The position numbers and the translations under genes are program-made. A stretch of 64,000 bases of DNA from Panopea generosa. Its lineage: Eukaryota > Mollusca > Bivalvia > Adapedonta > Hiatellidae. Each line of letters opens with the position of its first letter. The stretch's first letter is position 1. The notes below the pieces were generated by a model, which was not told the DNA's origin, did not search any database, and saw nothing but the letters and a program-made list of their open reading frames with translations. Shown in pieces: positions 56,015 through 56,213 of the stretch. The stretch is taken from NCBI GenBank assembly GCA_029582155.1, contig CM055896.1:7146624-7210623 (forward strand), in the 5' to 3' direction.

Positions 56015-56213
56015 GAAGAGAGAGTTAGGAGCATTTCAATAATTGCAAAAAAAATGACATAATCAACGCGTAGTTACAAAAACCGACCTCATCCAAATTA
56101 ACATTTGTAGACATGGTAACATCTGATCCCTGATTAACGTTTACACCTTTAGGTTGAGAACCAGACCCAACTCCTTCATCTCCCTCCATAATTGTCGATG
56201 TCGTAAATAAAAC
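684..56213 (-). CDS. TRPM2-like: TRPM2-like cation channel with C-terminal NUDT9-homology domain (whole gene, 36 coding exons)
   Basis: Melastatin-type TRP channel of the ADP-ribose-gated class, expected to be a tetrameric Ca2+-permeable channel in plasma or lysosomal membrane. Coding exons, 5' to 3' on the minus strand: 56213-56088, 55614-55483, 54937-54806, 48130-47959, 46895-46308, 45794-45592, 43827-43645, 42167-41946, 41373-41181, 40624-40420, 39693-39540, 37606-37513, 35652-35531, 34911-34720, 33872-33717, 24254-24076, 23051-22799, 21161-21080, 20487-20381, 19672-19400, 18033-17800, 16522-16348, 15373-15320, 12106-12068, 11333-11210, 10342-10141, 8831-8686, 7896-7757, 7055-6937, 6008-5914, 5378-5175, 4674-4458, 3453-3334, 2180-2005, 1783-1660, 788-684. 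All introns are GT-AG and the phases chain without a break. Using every exon gives 6042 nt, about 2013 codons before the stop. Vertebrate TRPM2 is about 1500 residues; the excess is mostly the N-terminal leader and loops in the NUDT9-H domain. Residue numbers below count from the first codon of the exon at 56213. The start codon is unproven: in-frame ATGs occur in the leader exons. Confidence 0.92.
926..1475. repeat. Dispersed bivalve-type repeat in last intron
   Basis: It begins 'acaagaggcccatgagcctt' and ends in 'gcaaagaagtcgaaaatgtc' followed by 'ggacaaaaggagatcac' and a decayed 'tcaggtga' end. I recognise both ends from an abundant bivalve interspersed repeat. Short reading frames inside it (1096-1582) are not genes. 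Confidence 0.6.
1660..1783 (-). CDS. TRPM2-like: Exon 35: NUDT9-H core, [15 protein letters not shown] motif
   Basis: The acceptor is cttcag, one base completes a split Ser codon, and the donor is GAG|GTAATT in phase 0. It carries [17 protein letters not shown] and [14 protein letters not shown]. The block '[15 protein letters not shown]' is the most conserved signature of NUDT9 and the TRPM2 C-terminus and makes the domain call secure. Confidence 0.97.
2005..2180 (-). CDS. TRPM2-like: Exon 34: Ser-rich insertion inside NUDT9-H
   Basis: The acceptor is tttatttcag in phase 0, the donor is TTCAG|GTATTT in phase 2, 58 codons. It encodes a Ser/Ala-rich helix-like segment ([19 protein letters not shown] and onwards) between the Nudix-box region and [14 protein letters not shown]9 and vertebrate TRPM2 have only a short linker here, so most of this exon is an extra loop. 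Both splice junctions preserve the frame. Confidence 0.88.
2405..2618. mobile_element. piggyBac-like MITE, copy 1
   Basis: TTAA target duplications flank inverted termini CCCTTTACTCCATAGATACG and the complement of its 3' end (tatgaagtaaaggg). The inner part contains 'gaaaacagtgcagaaagagt' and its near inverse 'cctacactgttttccactct'. Four more copies lie in this window. No coding capacity. Confidence 0.8.
2777..2961. mobile_element. piggyBac-like MITE, copy 2
   Basis: Same family as 2405-2618, with a mutated left end (TTATTCC) and an intact right end 'gtaaagggttaa'. The inner inverted arm is partly deleted. Confidence 0.75.
3334..3453 (-). CDS. TRPM2-like: Exon 33: degenerate Nudix-box region of NUDT9-H
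   Basis: Acceptor caaactcag, donor CAG|GTAACT, phase 0-0, 40 codons. Joined to the preceding exon it reads [18 protein letters not shown] then [14 protein letters not shown]. The Nudix box should be G-x5-E-x7-R-E-U-x-E-E. Here G-x5 is followed by Leu instead of Glu and no R-E pair is present; only an 'FEE' remains. Hydrolase activity is therefore unlikely. Confidence 0.9.
3655..4000. repeat. 82-bp tandem repeat, about four copies
   Basis: The motif gctaattgcttgatatgatt recurs at 3678, 3760, 3842 and 3924, exactly 82 bp apart, with 'ttcacatgattatcatata' between. Units diverge on both flanks. It lies in the intron between exons 32 and 33. Confidence 0.9.
4458..4674 (-). CDS. TRPM2-like: Exon 32: NUDT9-[13 protein letters not shown]...WGPNH
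   Basis: Acceptor tctcttatag, donor CCAGGG|GTAGGT, leaving phase 0. It encodes [20 protein letters not shown] then [12 protein letters not shown] and [11 protein letters not shown]...YCLPG. The blocks 'NP.GRTG..G.G...WGPNH', 'TRW.R' and 'LEF.A.....LPG' are diagnostic of NUDT9/TRPM2. Confidence 0.97.
4675..5174. other. Intron 31, no recognised content
   Basis: AT-rich intron sequence. The open frames on both strands are short and show no family likeness. Confidence 0.5.
5175..5378 (-). CDS. TRPM2-like: Exon 31: NUDT9-H N-lobe
   Basis: Acceptor tttacaattcag, donor CCTCA|GTTTGT. The donor is weak, but it is the only one that joins exon 32 in frame. It encodes [36 protein letters not shown] and [15 protein letters not shown]. 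'DRRS' followed by a short stretch and then 'NP.GRTG' is the usual order in TRPM2 NUDT9-H. Confidence 0.87.
5914..6008 (-). CDS. TRPM2-like: Exon 30: NUDT9-H start
   Basis: Acceptor tgttatttag, donor ATTGA|GTAAGT, 95 nt. It encodes [18 protein letters not shown] and [12 protein letters not shown]. It follows 'VPWE' of exon 29, as 'VPWE...YDPP' does in TRPM2. Confidence 0.9.
6340..6520 (-). repeat. 3' part of a tRNA-Ala-derived SINE (SINE-E)
   Basis: It contains 'ggtattataccccacccagt' and 'cagacctaaaac', the reverse complement of the body that follows the tRNA-like head at 58733-58945. Confidence 0.6.
6605..6895 (+). repeat. tRNA-derived SINE (SINE-A)
   Basis: The head 'cagctcagtcagtagtgagt' and 'gagttcgaatcc' resemble Pol III A and B boxes. 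The body holds 'tgatatatgacattacgt', 'gtctcaccgctgattcaaat' and 'ggattcaagttaagagtggt', and the tail is AAAC/CAAA-rich. It is the same family as the copies at 19.9, 22.0, 32.1, 38.6, 44.6 and 51.1-51.7 kb and as the source of the 24.9-28.6 kb array. Confidence 0.8.
6937..7055 (-). CDS. TRPM2-like: Exon 29: linker into NUDT9-H ([12 protein letters not shown])
   Basis: Acceptor ttgtgttccag, donor GAG|GTAGGT in phase 0. It encodes [20 protein letters not shown] then [19 protein letters not shown]. 'YP....RFPV.....VPWE' is the conserved entry to the NUDT9-H domain. Confidence 0.95.
7485..7712 (+). repeat. tRNA-derived SINE (SINE-B)
   Basis: The head is 'gtagagcatcagaatcagga'. The body is 'tggtgtccttgagcaagaca', 'ctacccaggaagacttt', 'acttgtttcacaactgaagt' and the A-rich end 'agtttaaacaaaac'. 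Other copies are at 20.8, 34.0/34.5 and 47.4 kb. Confidence 0.78.
7757..7896 (-). CDS. TRPM2-like: Exon 28: C-terminal coiled coil
   Basis: Acceptor ctaatctcag, donor TCTG|GTGAGT. It encodes [18 protein letters not shown] then [20 protein letters not shown] and IAHKLEKS. Leu/Val/Met recur at heptad a/d positions between charged residues, as in the TRPM C-terminal coiled coil that tetramerises the channel. Confidence 0.92.
8497..8640 (+). repeat. 3' fragment of SINE-C
   Basis: 'aatttgccagttacttatgg', 'cagattcattctgaggtctg' and 'ctccaccaatagaa' match the body of the copy at 9515-9765. Confidence 0.7.
8686..8831 (-). CDS. TRPM2-like: Exon 27: post-TRP cytoplasmic helix
   Basis: Acceptor gtcgtttacag in phase 0, donor GATAT|GTACGT in phase 2. 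It encodes [20 protein letters not shown] then [20 protein letters not shown]. It corresponds to the 'W......Y' rib-helix segment between the TRP helix and the coiled coil in TRPMs. Confidence 0.9.
9001..9455 (-). mobile_element. ATTC-tailed non-autonomous element, copy 1
   Basis: On the minus strand it runs from 'agcccatgtgattctggcta' to an (ATTC)n tail, seen here as (TGAA)n at 9003-9032. Two sister copies are at 34087-34513 and 56357-56829. Frames inside it on both strands (9231-9507) are shared by the copies but broken in one, so they are not treated as genes. Confidence 0.7.
9515..9765 (+). repeat. tRNA-Leu/Ser-like SINE (SINE-C)
   Basis: The head 'atggccgagtggtctaaggt' with 'gtaggttcaagtcctgct' carries A- and B-box-like sequences typical of a class II tRNA. 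The body is 'agtttgccagttacttgtgg' and 'atcctgaggtcttcctccac'. Minus copies lie at 23.7, 35.3 and 37.2 kb. Confidence 0.78.
10141..10342 (-). CDS. TRPM2-like: Exon 26: TRP helix (IWKFQR)
   Basis: Acceptor gtcctttcag, donor GAG|GTAAAT in phase 0. It encodes [20 protein letters not shown] then [19 protein letters not shown] and a Cys/Arg-rich tail. 'IWKFQR' and 'PPPF..L' are the TRPM TRP-domain hallmarks just after S6. Confidence 0.97.
10430..11200. repeat. Degenerate tandem repeat of a dispersed element
   Basis: Phrases such as 'taaaatcaaaatgaagttat', 'cctaaaatcataatggggtt', 'atttcattgatgt' and 'gagatat' return about every 150-190 bp, four to five times. The copies are strongly diverged. Confidence 0.55.
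11210..11333 (-). CDS. TRPM2-like: Exon 25: transmembrane segment S6
   Basis: Acceptor tttgcag, donor TTTTC|GTGAGT. It encodes [17 protein letters not shown] followed by [20 protein letters not shown] and AMFS. The family S6 ends 'NLLIAMFN'; here it is TLLFAMFS, so the highly conserved Asn of TRP S6 is Thr. Membrane span roughly residues 1440-1462. Confidence 0.93.
11334..12067. other. Intron 24, no recognised content
   Basis: AT-rich sequence with short homopolymer runs. No repeat family or coding likeness recognised. Confidence 0.45.
12068..12106 (-). CDS. TRPM2-like: Exon 24: 39-nt micro-exon in the pore-to-S6 loop
   Basis: Acceptor gctacatttcag, donor GCAAAAA|GTAAGT, phase 1-1. It adds [13 protein letters not shown] between the Cys loop and S6. 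The length is a multiple of three, so skipping it would keep the frame. Both splice sites are strong and it fits the phases of exons 23 and 25. Confidence 0.82.
12305..12445 (+). repeat. tRNA-derived SINE (SINE-D)
   Basis: 'ggttcgatctccagctcgac' is B-box-like. The body is 'ggttctaccaagaaagcgga' and 'cagttcatataagctttgac', ending in 'tcgagct'. A second copy is at 15583-15712. Confidence 0.65.
12500..13220 (+). repeat. Dispersed repeat family, tandem pair
   Basis: Two diverged copies in tandem share 'ataggtgt(g/a)ac', 'gtaaataataaaagtttgaa', 'aaagtgaaagtagacttcca' and 'tttccaagcatca'. Related copies are at 63540-63800 (plus) and 37920-38320 (minus). It is not coding. Confidence 0.6.
13221..15319. 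other. Rest of intron 23, no gene recognised
   Basis: A 2-kb AT-rich stretch with T-runs at 13740-13820. The 65-codon plus-strand frame at 13685-13882 is a low-complexity Phe-rich translation of T-rich DNA. Nothing else could be assigned. Confidence 0.45.
15320..15373 (-). CDS. TRPM2-like: Exon 23: 54-nt micro-exon, Cys-NLT-Cys pore turret loop
   Basis: Acceptor catgttttcag, donor GCAG|GTAAGA, phase 1-1. It encodes [17 protein letters not shown]. Two Cys 11 apart enclose the N-glycosylation sequon NLT. Vertebrate TRPM2 and TRPM8 have a disulphide pair at the same place, and TRPM8 also an Asn-glycan between them. The length is a multiple of three. Confidence 0.88.
15583..15712 (+). repeat. 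SINE-D copy
   Basis: 'gattcgattcccagctcgac', 'cagcactggtcttacccagg' and 'gcggttcatataagctctga' match the copy at 12305-12445. Confidence 0.65.
16095..16335. repeat. Degenerate short tandem repeat
   Basis: 'aaagtaatgg(c/t)ca..gttcc' and 'ccccaaaa(g/a)tatt' recur about four times in a C/G-biased patch. The overlapping open frames on both strands are a by-product of the repeat. Confidence 0.55.
16348..16522 (-). CDS. TRPM2-like: Exon 22: S5 and pore loop
   Basis: Acceptor gtttcag in phase 0, donor GATG|GTAAGC. It encodes [20 protein letters not shown] then [20 protein letters not shown] and [15 protein letters not shown]. The 'A.L.P' after S5 and 'Y...LTQ' pore helix fit TRPM2, but the FGQ(I/P) selectivity-filter triad of the family is absent and the loop is about four residues shorter. 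Confidence 0.93.
16545..16675. repeat. Short tandem repeat (about 23-25 bp)
   Basis: 'aataatagataagtgaacaa' and 'ctcgtacaa' alternate about six times immediately upstream of exon 22. Confidence 0.75.
16801..16988. mobile_element. piggyBac-like MITE, copy 3
   Basis: Perfect TTAA at both ends (16801-16804, 16985-16988), left terminus CCCTTTTTTTCCATAGATACG-like, right terminus tatgaagtaaaggg. The inner arms 'gaaaacagtgcaggaagcac' and 'ttcctgcactgttttccact' abut. Confidence 0.82.
17800..18033 (-). CDS. TRPM2-like: Exon 21: S3, S4 and S4-S5 linker
   Basis: Acceptor atacgag-proximal tcttcag, donor AATG|GTAAGA after Met, phase 0-0, 78 codons. It encodes [40 protein letters not shown] and [15 protein letters not shown]3 keeps N-x-x-D (NCID), two of the four Ca2+ ligands known in TRPM2/4/8. 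'TLGP' is the conserved linker motif. Confidence 0.95.
18903..19165 (+). repeat. Dispersed bivalve-type repeat
   Basis: It begins 'caagagttgtcagaagacaa', continues 'aaaaagggccataactgtgt' and ends 'caccggggtcatggcaatag'. This layout recurs at 35750-35810 and 42945-43475. It lies in the intron between exons 20 and 21. Confidence 0.62.
19400..19672 (-). CDS. TRPM2-like: Exon 20: S1 and S2
   Basis: Acceptor tgttttttcctag, donor CAC|GTAAGT, phase 0-0, 91 codons. It opens with a basic stretch ([20 protein letters not shown]), then [20 protein letters not shown] and the S1 and S2 helices. 'F.TAP.TKFW' is the TRPM pre-S1 signature. In S2 the Ca2+-site pattern E-x-x-Q reads E-M-E-L. Confidence 0.95.
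19858..20158 (+). repeat. SINE-A copy
   Basis: Full-length: head 'ggttagctcagtcactaatg', body 'tgatatatgacagtgtgtct', 'cactgctgattcaagtggga' and 'ctgattgtctgttagccttc', tail (CAAT)n. Confidence 0.82.
20381..20487 (-). CDS. TRPM2-like: Exon 19: acidic cytoplasmic loop before S1
   Basis: Acceptor ggtgtatttcag, donor AAAAAG|GTAAAC in phase 0. It encodes [20 protein letters not shown] and [16 protein letters not shown] strongly acidic patch (11 Asp/Glu in 20 residues) precedes the basic start of exon 20. Confidence 0.88.
20515..20690. repeat. Degenerate ~32-bp tandem repeat
   Basis: 'agctttgggattggatggca' and 'ttctttgcaacaagctttgg' recur about five times. Confidence 0.7.
20790..20985 (+). repeat. 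SINE-B copy, 5' truncated, with internal duplication
   Basis: 'tagtgtccttgcgcaagaca', 'aacccaggaagacttcaagc' and 'tgatttgtctaagttataaa' match the other SINE-B copies. The 'gaagacttc...tttgtctaagttata' part occurs twice. Confidence 0.7.
21080..21161 (-). CDS. TRPM2-like: Exon 18: hydrophobic pre-S1 helix
   Basis: Acceptor tcatttcag in phase 0, donor ACAG|GTAATG. It encodes [20 protein letters not shown] then SQKTTYT. TRPMs have a hydrophobic pre-S1 helix here. Confidence 0.9.
21895..22110 (-). repeat. SINE-A copy
   Basis: The reverse complement of the SINE-A body is seen as 'tgccatcgagggctaacaga', 'tcctgcaaggttaaccagta' and 'tcttcgcaagtaactgatga'. Confidence 0.78.
22412..22706. repeat. 27-bp minisatellite, about 11 copies
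   Basis: The unit is 'atcaccagacaagcactgg' plus 8 bp that alternates among aatggaat, gttggaat and attggaat, so a higher-order order is visible. Because 27 is divisible by three and the unit lacks stops, it is open in several frames on both strands. This gives nine-residue repeat peptides that are not evidence of a gene. Confidence 0.95.
22799..23051 (-). CDS. TRPM2-like: Exon 17: MHR4 / pre-S1 region
   Basis: Acceptor atatttcag, donor TTTAAG|GTAATG in phase 0. It encodes [25 protein letters not shown]-type helix [20 protein letters not shown] and [17 protein letters not shown]. The 'F.AHPCCQ..LT..W.G.L' block is one of the best conserved TRPM motifs. Confidence 0.97.
23347..23540. repeat. 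Dispersed repeat, related to 49537-49755
   Basis: Both places share 'aaattaattgctagattatc', 'ctaattttc.tgc' , a stretch of A-rich then C-rich sequence, and 'tttttaagaaaaa.ttggatga'. Two copies only in this window. Confidence 0.6.
23722..23948 (-). repeat. SINE-C copy
   Basis: Seen reversed as 'tctgagtagaaccaccatcc', 'ctgcaagtgactggcaaaca' and 'gaacctatggccttt'. Confidence 0.75.
24076..24254 (-). CDS. TRPM2-like: Exon 16: MHR3 helical repeat
   Basis: Acceptor ggtttttgcag in phase 0, donor GCCAA|GTATTG. It encodes [20 protein letters not shown] then [20 protein letters not shown]. 'L..WAVL.NR..LA...W..C..P...AL' is a TRPM core motif. Confidence 0.96.
24257..24440. repeat. Local ~82-bp direct duplication
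   Basis: 'acaacatacaaaactgcagt' with 'tgttggttttgttgtgtaaa' and 'ttggagaatttgtaaaacaa' occurs twice, with a third partial copy, beginning right at the 3' splice site of exon 16. Confidence 0.7.
24918..28762 (+). repeat. Giant tandem array (49-bp unit, about 70 copies) inside a SINE-A element
   Basis: A tRNA-like head with an A-box-like 'ggttatcacagttggtagag' starts at 24918. The next ~3.6 kb repeats a 49-bp unit: 'ggtcgtgagttggaatcccc', 'acccgaccatgtctgac' and 'tatcaatctaag'. The array ends at about 28555, where a normal SINE-A body follows ('tgatataagacattatgtct' to 'taactgattgtatatcaa'). Each unit carries a B-box-like 'gagttcgaatcccc'. Units vary mainly at the positions after 'ggt' and 'ccacc'. 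The whole sits in the 9.46-kb intron between exons 15 and 16. Confidence 0.93.
28751..29070 (+). repeat. 119-bp tandem repeat, 2.7 copies
   Basis: 'cgttaaatattcaaacaaac' starts at 28751, 28870 and 28989. Each unit combines the SINE-A 3' tail with 'ctcagtagcaatgactagca' and 'attcaacaaacattttact'. Confidence 0.92.
29652..30090 (-). mobile_element. TIR-bearing element, copy 1
   Basis: The left end 'gtatagaaagataggaaact' and right end 'ttgcttttccttttctatat' are inverted. The inside has 'atgcgagcgttcataa' and 'gaaacgagatttcgcaagat'. A copy in the opposite orientation is at 62300-62731, and a partial one at 43905-43995. Confidence 0.6.
30239..31010 (+). repeat. Tandem array of palindromic GGAAGTTACATTCC units
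   Basis: About 14-16 units of roughly 40-60 bp contain 'aaaggaagttacattccttt' and 'attgtgaatgtataaata'. The core GGAAGTTACATTCC is nearly self-complementary. Spacing varies, and open frames across it are low-complexity. Confidence 0.88.
31040..32045. repeat. Possible foldback element
   Basis: 'ggacattaggcccttcatga', 'gacattagccccttgatgat' and 'cattagccccttgataattt' at 31060-31220 face their inverse at 31870-32040 ('gggataatgtcct', 'aggggctaatattctt', 'ggggctaatgttcc', 'aggagctaatgtc'). The middle ~650 bp has no recognised coding. Confidence 0.5.
32051..32517 (-). repeat. SINE-A copy with a 173-bp tandem duplication
   Basis: The reversed SINE-A body starts at 32051. The head part ('gcaagtaactgacrtctttc' to 'taccgactgagctaag') is present twice, at about 32172-32344 and 32345-32517, with few differences, so the duplication is recent. 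Confidence 0.82.
32728..32832. repeat. Perfect 38-bp inverted repeat (hairpin)
   Basis: Bases 32728-32765 are exactly the reverse complement of 32795-32832, separated by 29 bp. The arm contains 'tattgctatccaaaaacaaa'. No longer terminal repeat or target duplication was seen around it. Confidence 0.93.
33717..33872 (-). CDS. TRPM2-like: Exon 15: TRPM helical (MHR) region
   Basis: Acceptor gttatag, donor AGAAAG|GTAGGT, phase 0-0, 52 codons. It encodes [20 protein letters not shown] and [16 protein letters not shown]. Separated from exon 16 by the largest intron (9.46 kb). Confidence 0.9.
33975..34086 (+). repeat. SINE-B, 5' half (interrupted)
   Basis: Head 'ggagcgcatagtccagtggt' and body 'ctatgtgtggtgtccttgag'. 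It breaks at 'cagtaatggttc' and resumes at 34514 with the same 12 bases. Confidence 0.85.
34087..34513 (+). mobile_element. ATTC-tailed element, copy 2, inserted in SINE-B
   Basis: It is flanked by the 12-bp target duplication CAGTAATGGTTC (34075-34086 and 34514-34525). It starts 'ccgagcccatgtggttcctg' and ends in (ATTC)4. This defines the exact ends of the family. Confidence 0.88.
34514..34610 (+). repeat. SINE-B, 3' half (interrupted)
   Basis: 'ctacccatgaagactttgag', 'acttgtttcacaatcaatgt' and 'aaataagtttaaact' continue the copy that starts at 33975. Confidence 0.85.
34720..34911 (-). CDS. TRPM2-like: Exon 14: MHR1/2 helical region
   Basis: Acceptor tttcttcatcag, donor ATG|GTTAGT, phase 0-0, 64 codons. 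It encodes [20 protein letters not shown] then [20 protein letters not shown]. 'AL...R.EF..LFL..GV....FL....L..L' is a TRPM core pattern. Confidence 0.96.
35225..35506. repeat. SINE-A head fragment joined to SINE-C (minus)
   Basis: 35225-35318 reads like a diverged SINE-A head ('cctgaatgtcaatcctgggg'). 35330-35506 is SINE-C reversed ('ctggcaaactttctcacata', 'gaggcaagtgatcttgagat'). Confidence 0.6.
35531..35652 (-). CDS. TRPM2-like: Exon 13: SLOG-to-MHR transition
   Basis: Acceptor catgactacag, donor GTCAGG|GTATTA in phase 0. It encodes [20 protein letters not shown] then [20 protein letters not shown]. 'QL...W.R.D.A...IF' is conserved across TRPMs. Confidence 0.96.
35750..35810. repeat. Head of a bivalve-type dispersed repeat
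   Basis: 'caacaagagctgtcggagaa' followed by 'cagcattaactcgcctatcc'. The rest is too diverged to follow. Confidence 0.55.
36780..37070. repeat. Dispersed repeat, related to 59225-59485
   Basis: Both places share 'gtagcttcct', 'actgtaggca', 'ggataaccaggc' and 'ccctacaactgtgcctacac'. Two copies only in the window. Confidence 0.6.
37165..37345 (-). repeat. SINE-C copy
   Basis: Reversed body 'tgtgagcagaaccactgtcc' and head 'ttactgatcttgagatggca' with 'ccactctgccaggt'. Confidence 0.7.
37513..37606 (-). CDS. TRPM2-like: Exon 12: end of the SLOG/LSDAT region
   Basis: Acceptor cttctgtag in phase 0, donor AAAT|GTAAGT. It encodes [20 protein letters not shown] then [10 protein letters not shown]. It fits the 'D..I..AL' helix that leads to exon 13. 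Confidence 0.9.
37920..38320 (-). repeat. Dispersed repeat, same family as 12500-13220
   Basis: Reversed copies of 'gagagacccaaatgaaa' and 'aataataaaagttggaagac'. The 80-codon plus frame at 37934-38176 lies in it and is not a gene. Confidence 0.55.
38559..38825 (-). repeat. SINE-A copy
   Basis: Reversed body 'tatgccatcgagggctaaca' and 'cccacttgaatcagcagtgt', head 'acccgtggattgatagtcgg'. Confidence 0.78.
39080..39500. repeat. Degenerate dispersed/tandem repeat
   Basis: 'caaactcaaagtgtgacctt', 'gaccttaaactcaaggtgtc' and 'tgatcatgtcatgataatca' style phrases occur about four times. They resemble the ligated tail of bivalve dispersed repeats. Confidence 0.5.
39540..39693 (-). CDS. TRPM2-like: Exon 11: SLOG/LSDAT region
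   Basis: Acceptor tttatatccag, donor AATGAG|GTGAGA in phase 0. It encodes [20 protein letters not shown] and [20 protein letters not shown]. The helix 'L..MI.KIY' is typical of the distal SLOG region. Confidence 0.92.
39694..40419. other. Intron 10, no recognised content
   Basis: AT-rich, no repeat family identified. Confidence 0.45.
40420..40624 (-). CDS. TRPM2-like: Exon 10: [21 protein letters not shown] motif
   Basis: Acceptor tgtttacag, donor GAAAA|GTAAGA. It encodes [40 protein letters not shown] and [11 protein letters not shown]. 'P.V...G.G..AD' is the nucleotide-binding-like Gly loop of the TRPM SLOG domain. Confidence 0.98.
41181..41373 (-). CDS. TRPM2-like: Exon 9: SLOG/LSDAT, NPDHTHF motif
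   Basis: Acceptor ttttacttctag in phase 0, donor AGTATAG|GTAATG. It encodes [39 protein letters not shown] and [20 protein letters not shown]. 'LNP.HTHF..V' is the most diagnostic TRPM N-terminal motif. A basic GSRKKKR loop follows. Confidence 0.98.
41946..42167 (-). CDS. TRPM2-like: Exon 8: SLOG/LSDAT, WIVTNG motif
   Basis: Acceptor tttgtgacag, donor GGAACG|GTAAAA, phase 0-0, 74 codons. It encodes [20 protein letters not shown] then [10 protein letters not shown] and [20 protein letters not shown]. Families usually read 'WI.TGG...GV......A'; here TGG is TNG. Confidence 0.98.
42945..43475. repeat. Dispersed bivalve-type repeat
   Basis: It contains 'gtggacgaactgagaggtca', 'gtcatactgagatgtgaa' and ends 'aaagatgacggcaccagggt' plus 'catgagaatagctcttt', the same end type as 18903-19165. 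Confidence 0.55.
43645..43827 (-). CDS. TRPM2-like: Exon 7: start of SLOG/LSDAT region
   Basis: Acceptor atctacttacag, donor ATAAAA|GTATGT, phase 0-0, 61 codons. It encodes [40 protein letters not shown] and [11 protein letters not shown]. 'Y.R.....D......Y....W....P.L..S' is the TRPM entry pattern. Confidence 0.96.
43905..43995 (+). mobile_element. Partial TIR element (same family as 62300-62731)
   Basis: 'tatatagagaaggaaaggct' then 'ttttatgaatgctgcgtatt'. Only the left end is present. Confidence 0.6.
44612..44878 (+). repeat. SINE-A copy
   Basis: Head 'ctatttaactcagtccatag', body 'cattgtcatttgtctctcac' and 'tgattgtctgttagccatcg', tail 'atttaaacaaataaat'. Confidence 0.8.
45307..45380 (+). 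tRNA. tRNA-like sequence (gene or pseudogene)
   Basis: 'tcttccatggtgtagtggtt' gives a good A box and 'ggttcaaatcc' a good B box. The ends 'cttcca' and 'tggaag' can pair as an acceptor stem. The anticodon arm pairs poorly, with one mismatch in the T stem, so this is probably a tRNA-derived pseudogene or a short SINE head. No clear body follows. Confidence 0.4.
45592..45794 (-). CDS. TRPM2-like: Exon 6: N-terminal region before SLOG
   Basis: Acceptor tctgacttcag, donor CAAGAG|GTATAT in phase 0. It encodes [40 protein letters not shown] and [13 protein letters not shown]. 'YE......G.I.F' resembles the 'Y..G...F' start of the TRPM homology region. Confidence 0.88.
45884..46112. mobile_element. 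piggyBac-like MITE, copy 4
   Basis: Left end TTAT-CCCTTTACTCCATAGATA, right end 'gagcaaagggctaa', so both target sites are mutated. The internal inverted arms 'gcaggaagggttccgattgc' and 'gcaatctgaacacttcctgc' are well kept. Confidence 0.78.
46308..46895 (-). CDS. TRPM2-like: Exon 5: long Ser-rich low-complexity N-terminal exon
   Basis: Acceptor gttttctttcag, donor CACGTGT|GTAAGT, 588 nt (196 codons), the largest exon. It is rich in Ser, Asn, His, Pro and Gln: [40 protein letters not shown] and [19 protein letters not shown]. No known domain. Probably a disordered cytoplasmic tail with many Ser/Thr phosphorylation candidates. Vertebrate TRPM2 has no counterpart of this size. Confidence 0.85.
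47437..47645 (+). repeat. SINE-B copy
   Basis: Head 'tgggagagcaccaaaccaga', body 'ggtgtccttgggcaagacat' and 'actttgagcatgatttgtat', end 'aaataagtttaaac'. Confidence 0.78.
47959..48130 (-). CDS. TRPM2-like: Exon 4: diverged relative of the triplicated leader exon
   Basis: Acceptor tttatttttag in phase 0, donor GATG|GTAAGT. It encodes [20 protein letters not shown] then [15 protein letters not shown] and [12 protein letters not shown]. The pattern 'TP..-ME-E....VSG.Q......N' matches the exons at 54.8-56.2 kb, so it is likely an older copy with an added 3' part. It contains an in-frame ATG (SMEED) with A at -3 and G at +4. Confidence 0.82.
48131..49155. other. Start of intron 3, no gene recognised
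   Basis: AT-rich sequence. Short frames on the minus strand have no family likeness. Confidence 0.4.
49156..49184. repeat. Poly-C tract
   Basis: About 20 consecutive C. A similar C-rich run is at 49663-49685. The exact length is likely to be unreliable in sequencing. Confidence 0.85.
49537..49755. repeat. Dispersed repeat, related to 23347-23540
   Basis: Shares 'ttaattgcttgattatcatc', 'cccctaattttcatgc', A-rich then C-rich core and 'aaattggatgataatcta'. Confidence 0.6.
50095..50355. mobile_element. piggyBac-like MITE, copy 5
   Basis: TTAA at both ends (50095-50098, 50352-50355), longest copy. The inner hairpin arms 'ggaagagttcagattgttag' and 'aagcaatctgaacacttcct' are intact and the 'ttaggtgtccaaaggcgtct'-type unit is repeated three to four times near the right end. 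Confidence 0.85.
50866..50992. repeat. Dispersed repeat pair (with 52026-52152)
   Basis: 'taacttaaacacatattatt', 'catgtgttgcattacagctg' and 'gtgtttgatcccaaactc' are matched at 52026-52152 with modest divergence. Confidence 0.65.
51111..51352 (-). repeat. SINE-A copy
   Basis: 'tgccatcgagggttaacaga', 'gatcctgaaaggttaaccag' and 'ggcagggattcgaactcacg', the last being a B box reversed. Confidence 0.82.
51437..51712 (-). repeat. SINE-A copy
   Basis: 'gcaatcgagggctaacagac' to 'ccactaccaactgagcttat', orientation as 51111-51352, about 85 bp away. Confidence 0.8.
52026..52152. repeat. Dispersed repeat pair (with 50866-50992)
   Basis: 'taacttaaacacatattaca', 'catgtgttacattacagttg' and 'gtgttgatcccagactc'. 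Confidence 0.65.
52153..54305. other. Rest of intron 3, no gene recognised
   Basis: AT-rich sequence with a (TTG)n tract at about 53797-53818. No coding or repeat family recognised. Confidence 0.4.
54654..54722. repeat. (GA)n microsatellite in unit C
   Basis: About 33 GA dinucleotides. It makes spurious Arg-Glu and Leu-Ser open frames on the two strands. Sister tracts lie at 55336-55396 and 55976-56012. Confidence 0.95.
54806..54937 (-). CDS. TRPM2-like: Exon 3 (leader copy C)
   Basis: Acceptor tattcattttcag, donor GATGAG|GTTGGT (weak), phase 0-0, 44 codons. It encodes [20 protein letters not shown] then [20 protein letters not shown] and ILDE. Acidic, no membrane or known domain. In-frame ATG (LMEEE) has C at -3, a weaker start context than the sister copies. 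Confidence 0.8.
55336..55396. repeat. (GA)n microsatellite in unit B
   Basis: 'agagagatagagagagagag' and further GA. Paralogous in position to 54654-54722. Confidence 0.93.
55483..55614 (-). CDS. TRPM2-like: Exon 2 (leader copy B)
   Basis: Acceptor tatattttcag, donor GATGAG|GTGAGT (strongest of the three), phase 0-0, 44 codons. It encodes [20 protein letters not shown] then [20 protein letters not shown] and NLDE. In-frame ATG (IMEGN) with A at -3 and G at +4. Confidence 0.82.
55976..56012. repeat. (GA)n microsatellite in unit A
   Basis: About 17 GA dinucleotides, in the same place relative to the exon as in the other two units. Confidence 0.93.
56088..56213 (-). CDS. TRPM2-like: Exon 1 of the coding model (leader copy A)
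   Basis: Acceptor ttatttttcag, donor GATGAG|GTCGGT, phase 0-0, 42 codons. It encodes [20 protein letters not shown] then [20 protein letters not shown] and DE. The clear acceptor means at least one more exon, coding or 5' UTR, lies upstream. If that exon is non-coding, the ATG of IMEGD (A at -3, G at +4) is a good start. Confidence 0.78.

Noticed and set aside
684..56213. The channel gene being a pseudogene
   Set aside because: All 36 exons join in frame with GT-AG sites and the only stop is at the normal C-terminal position.
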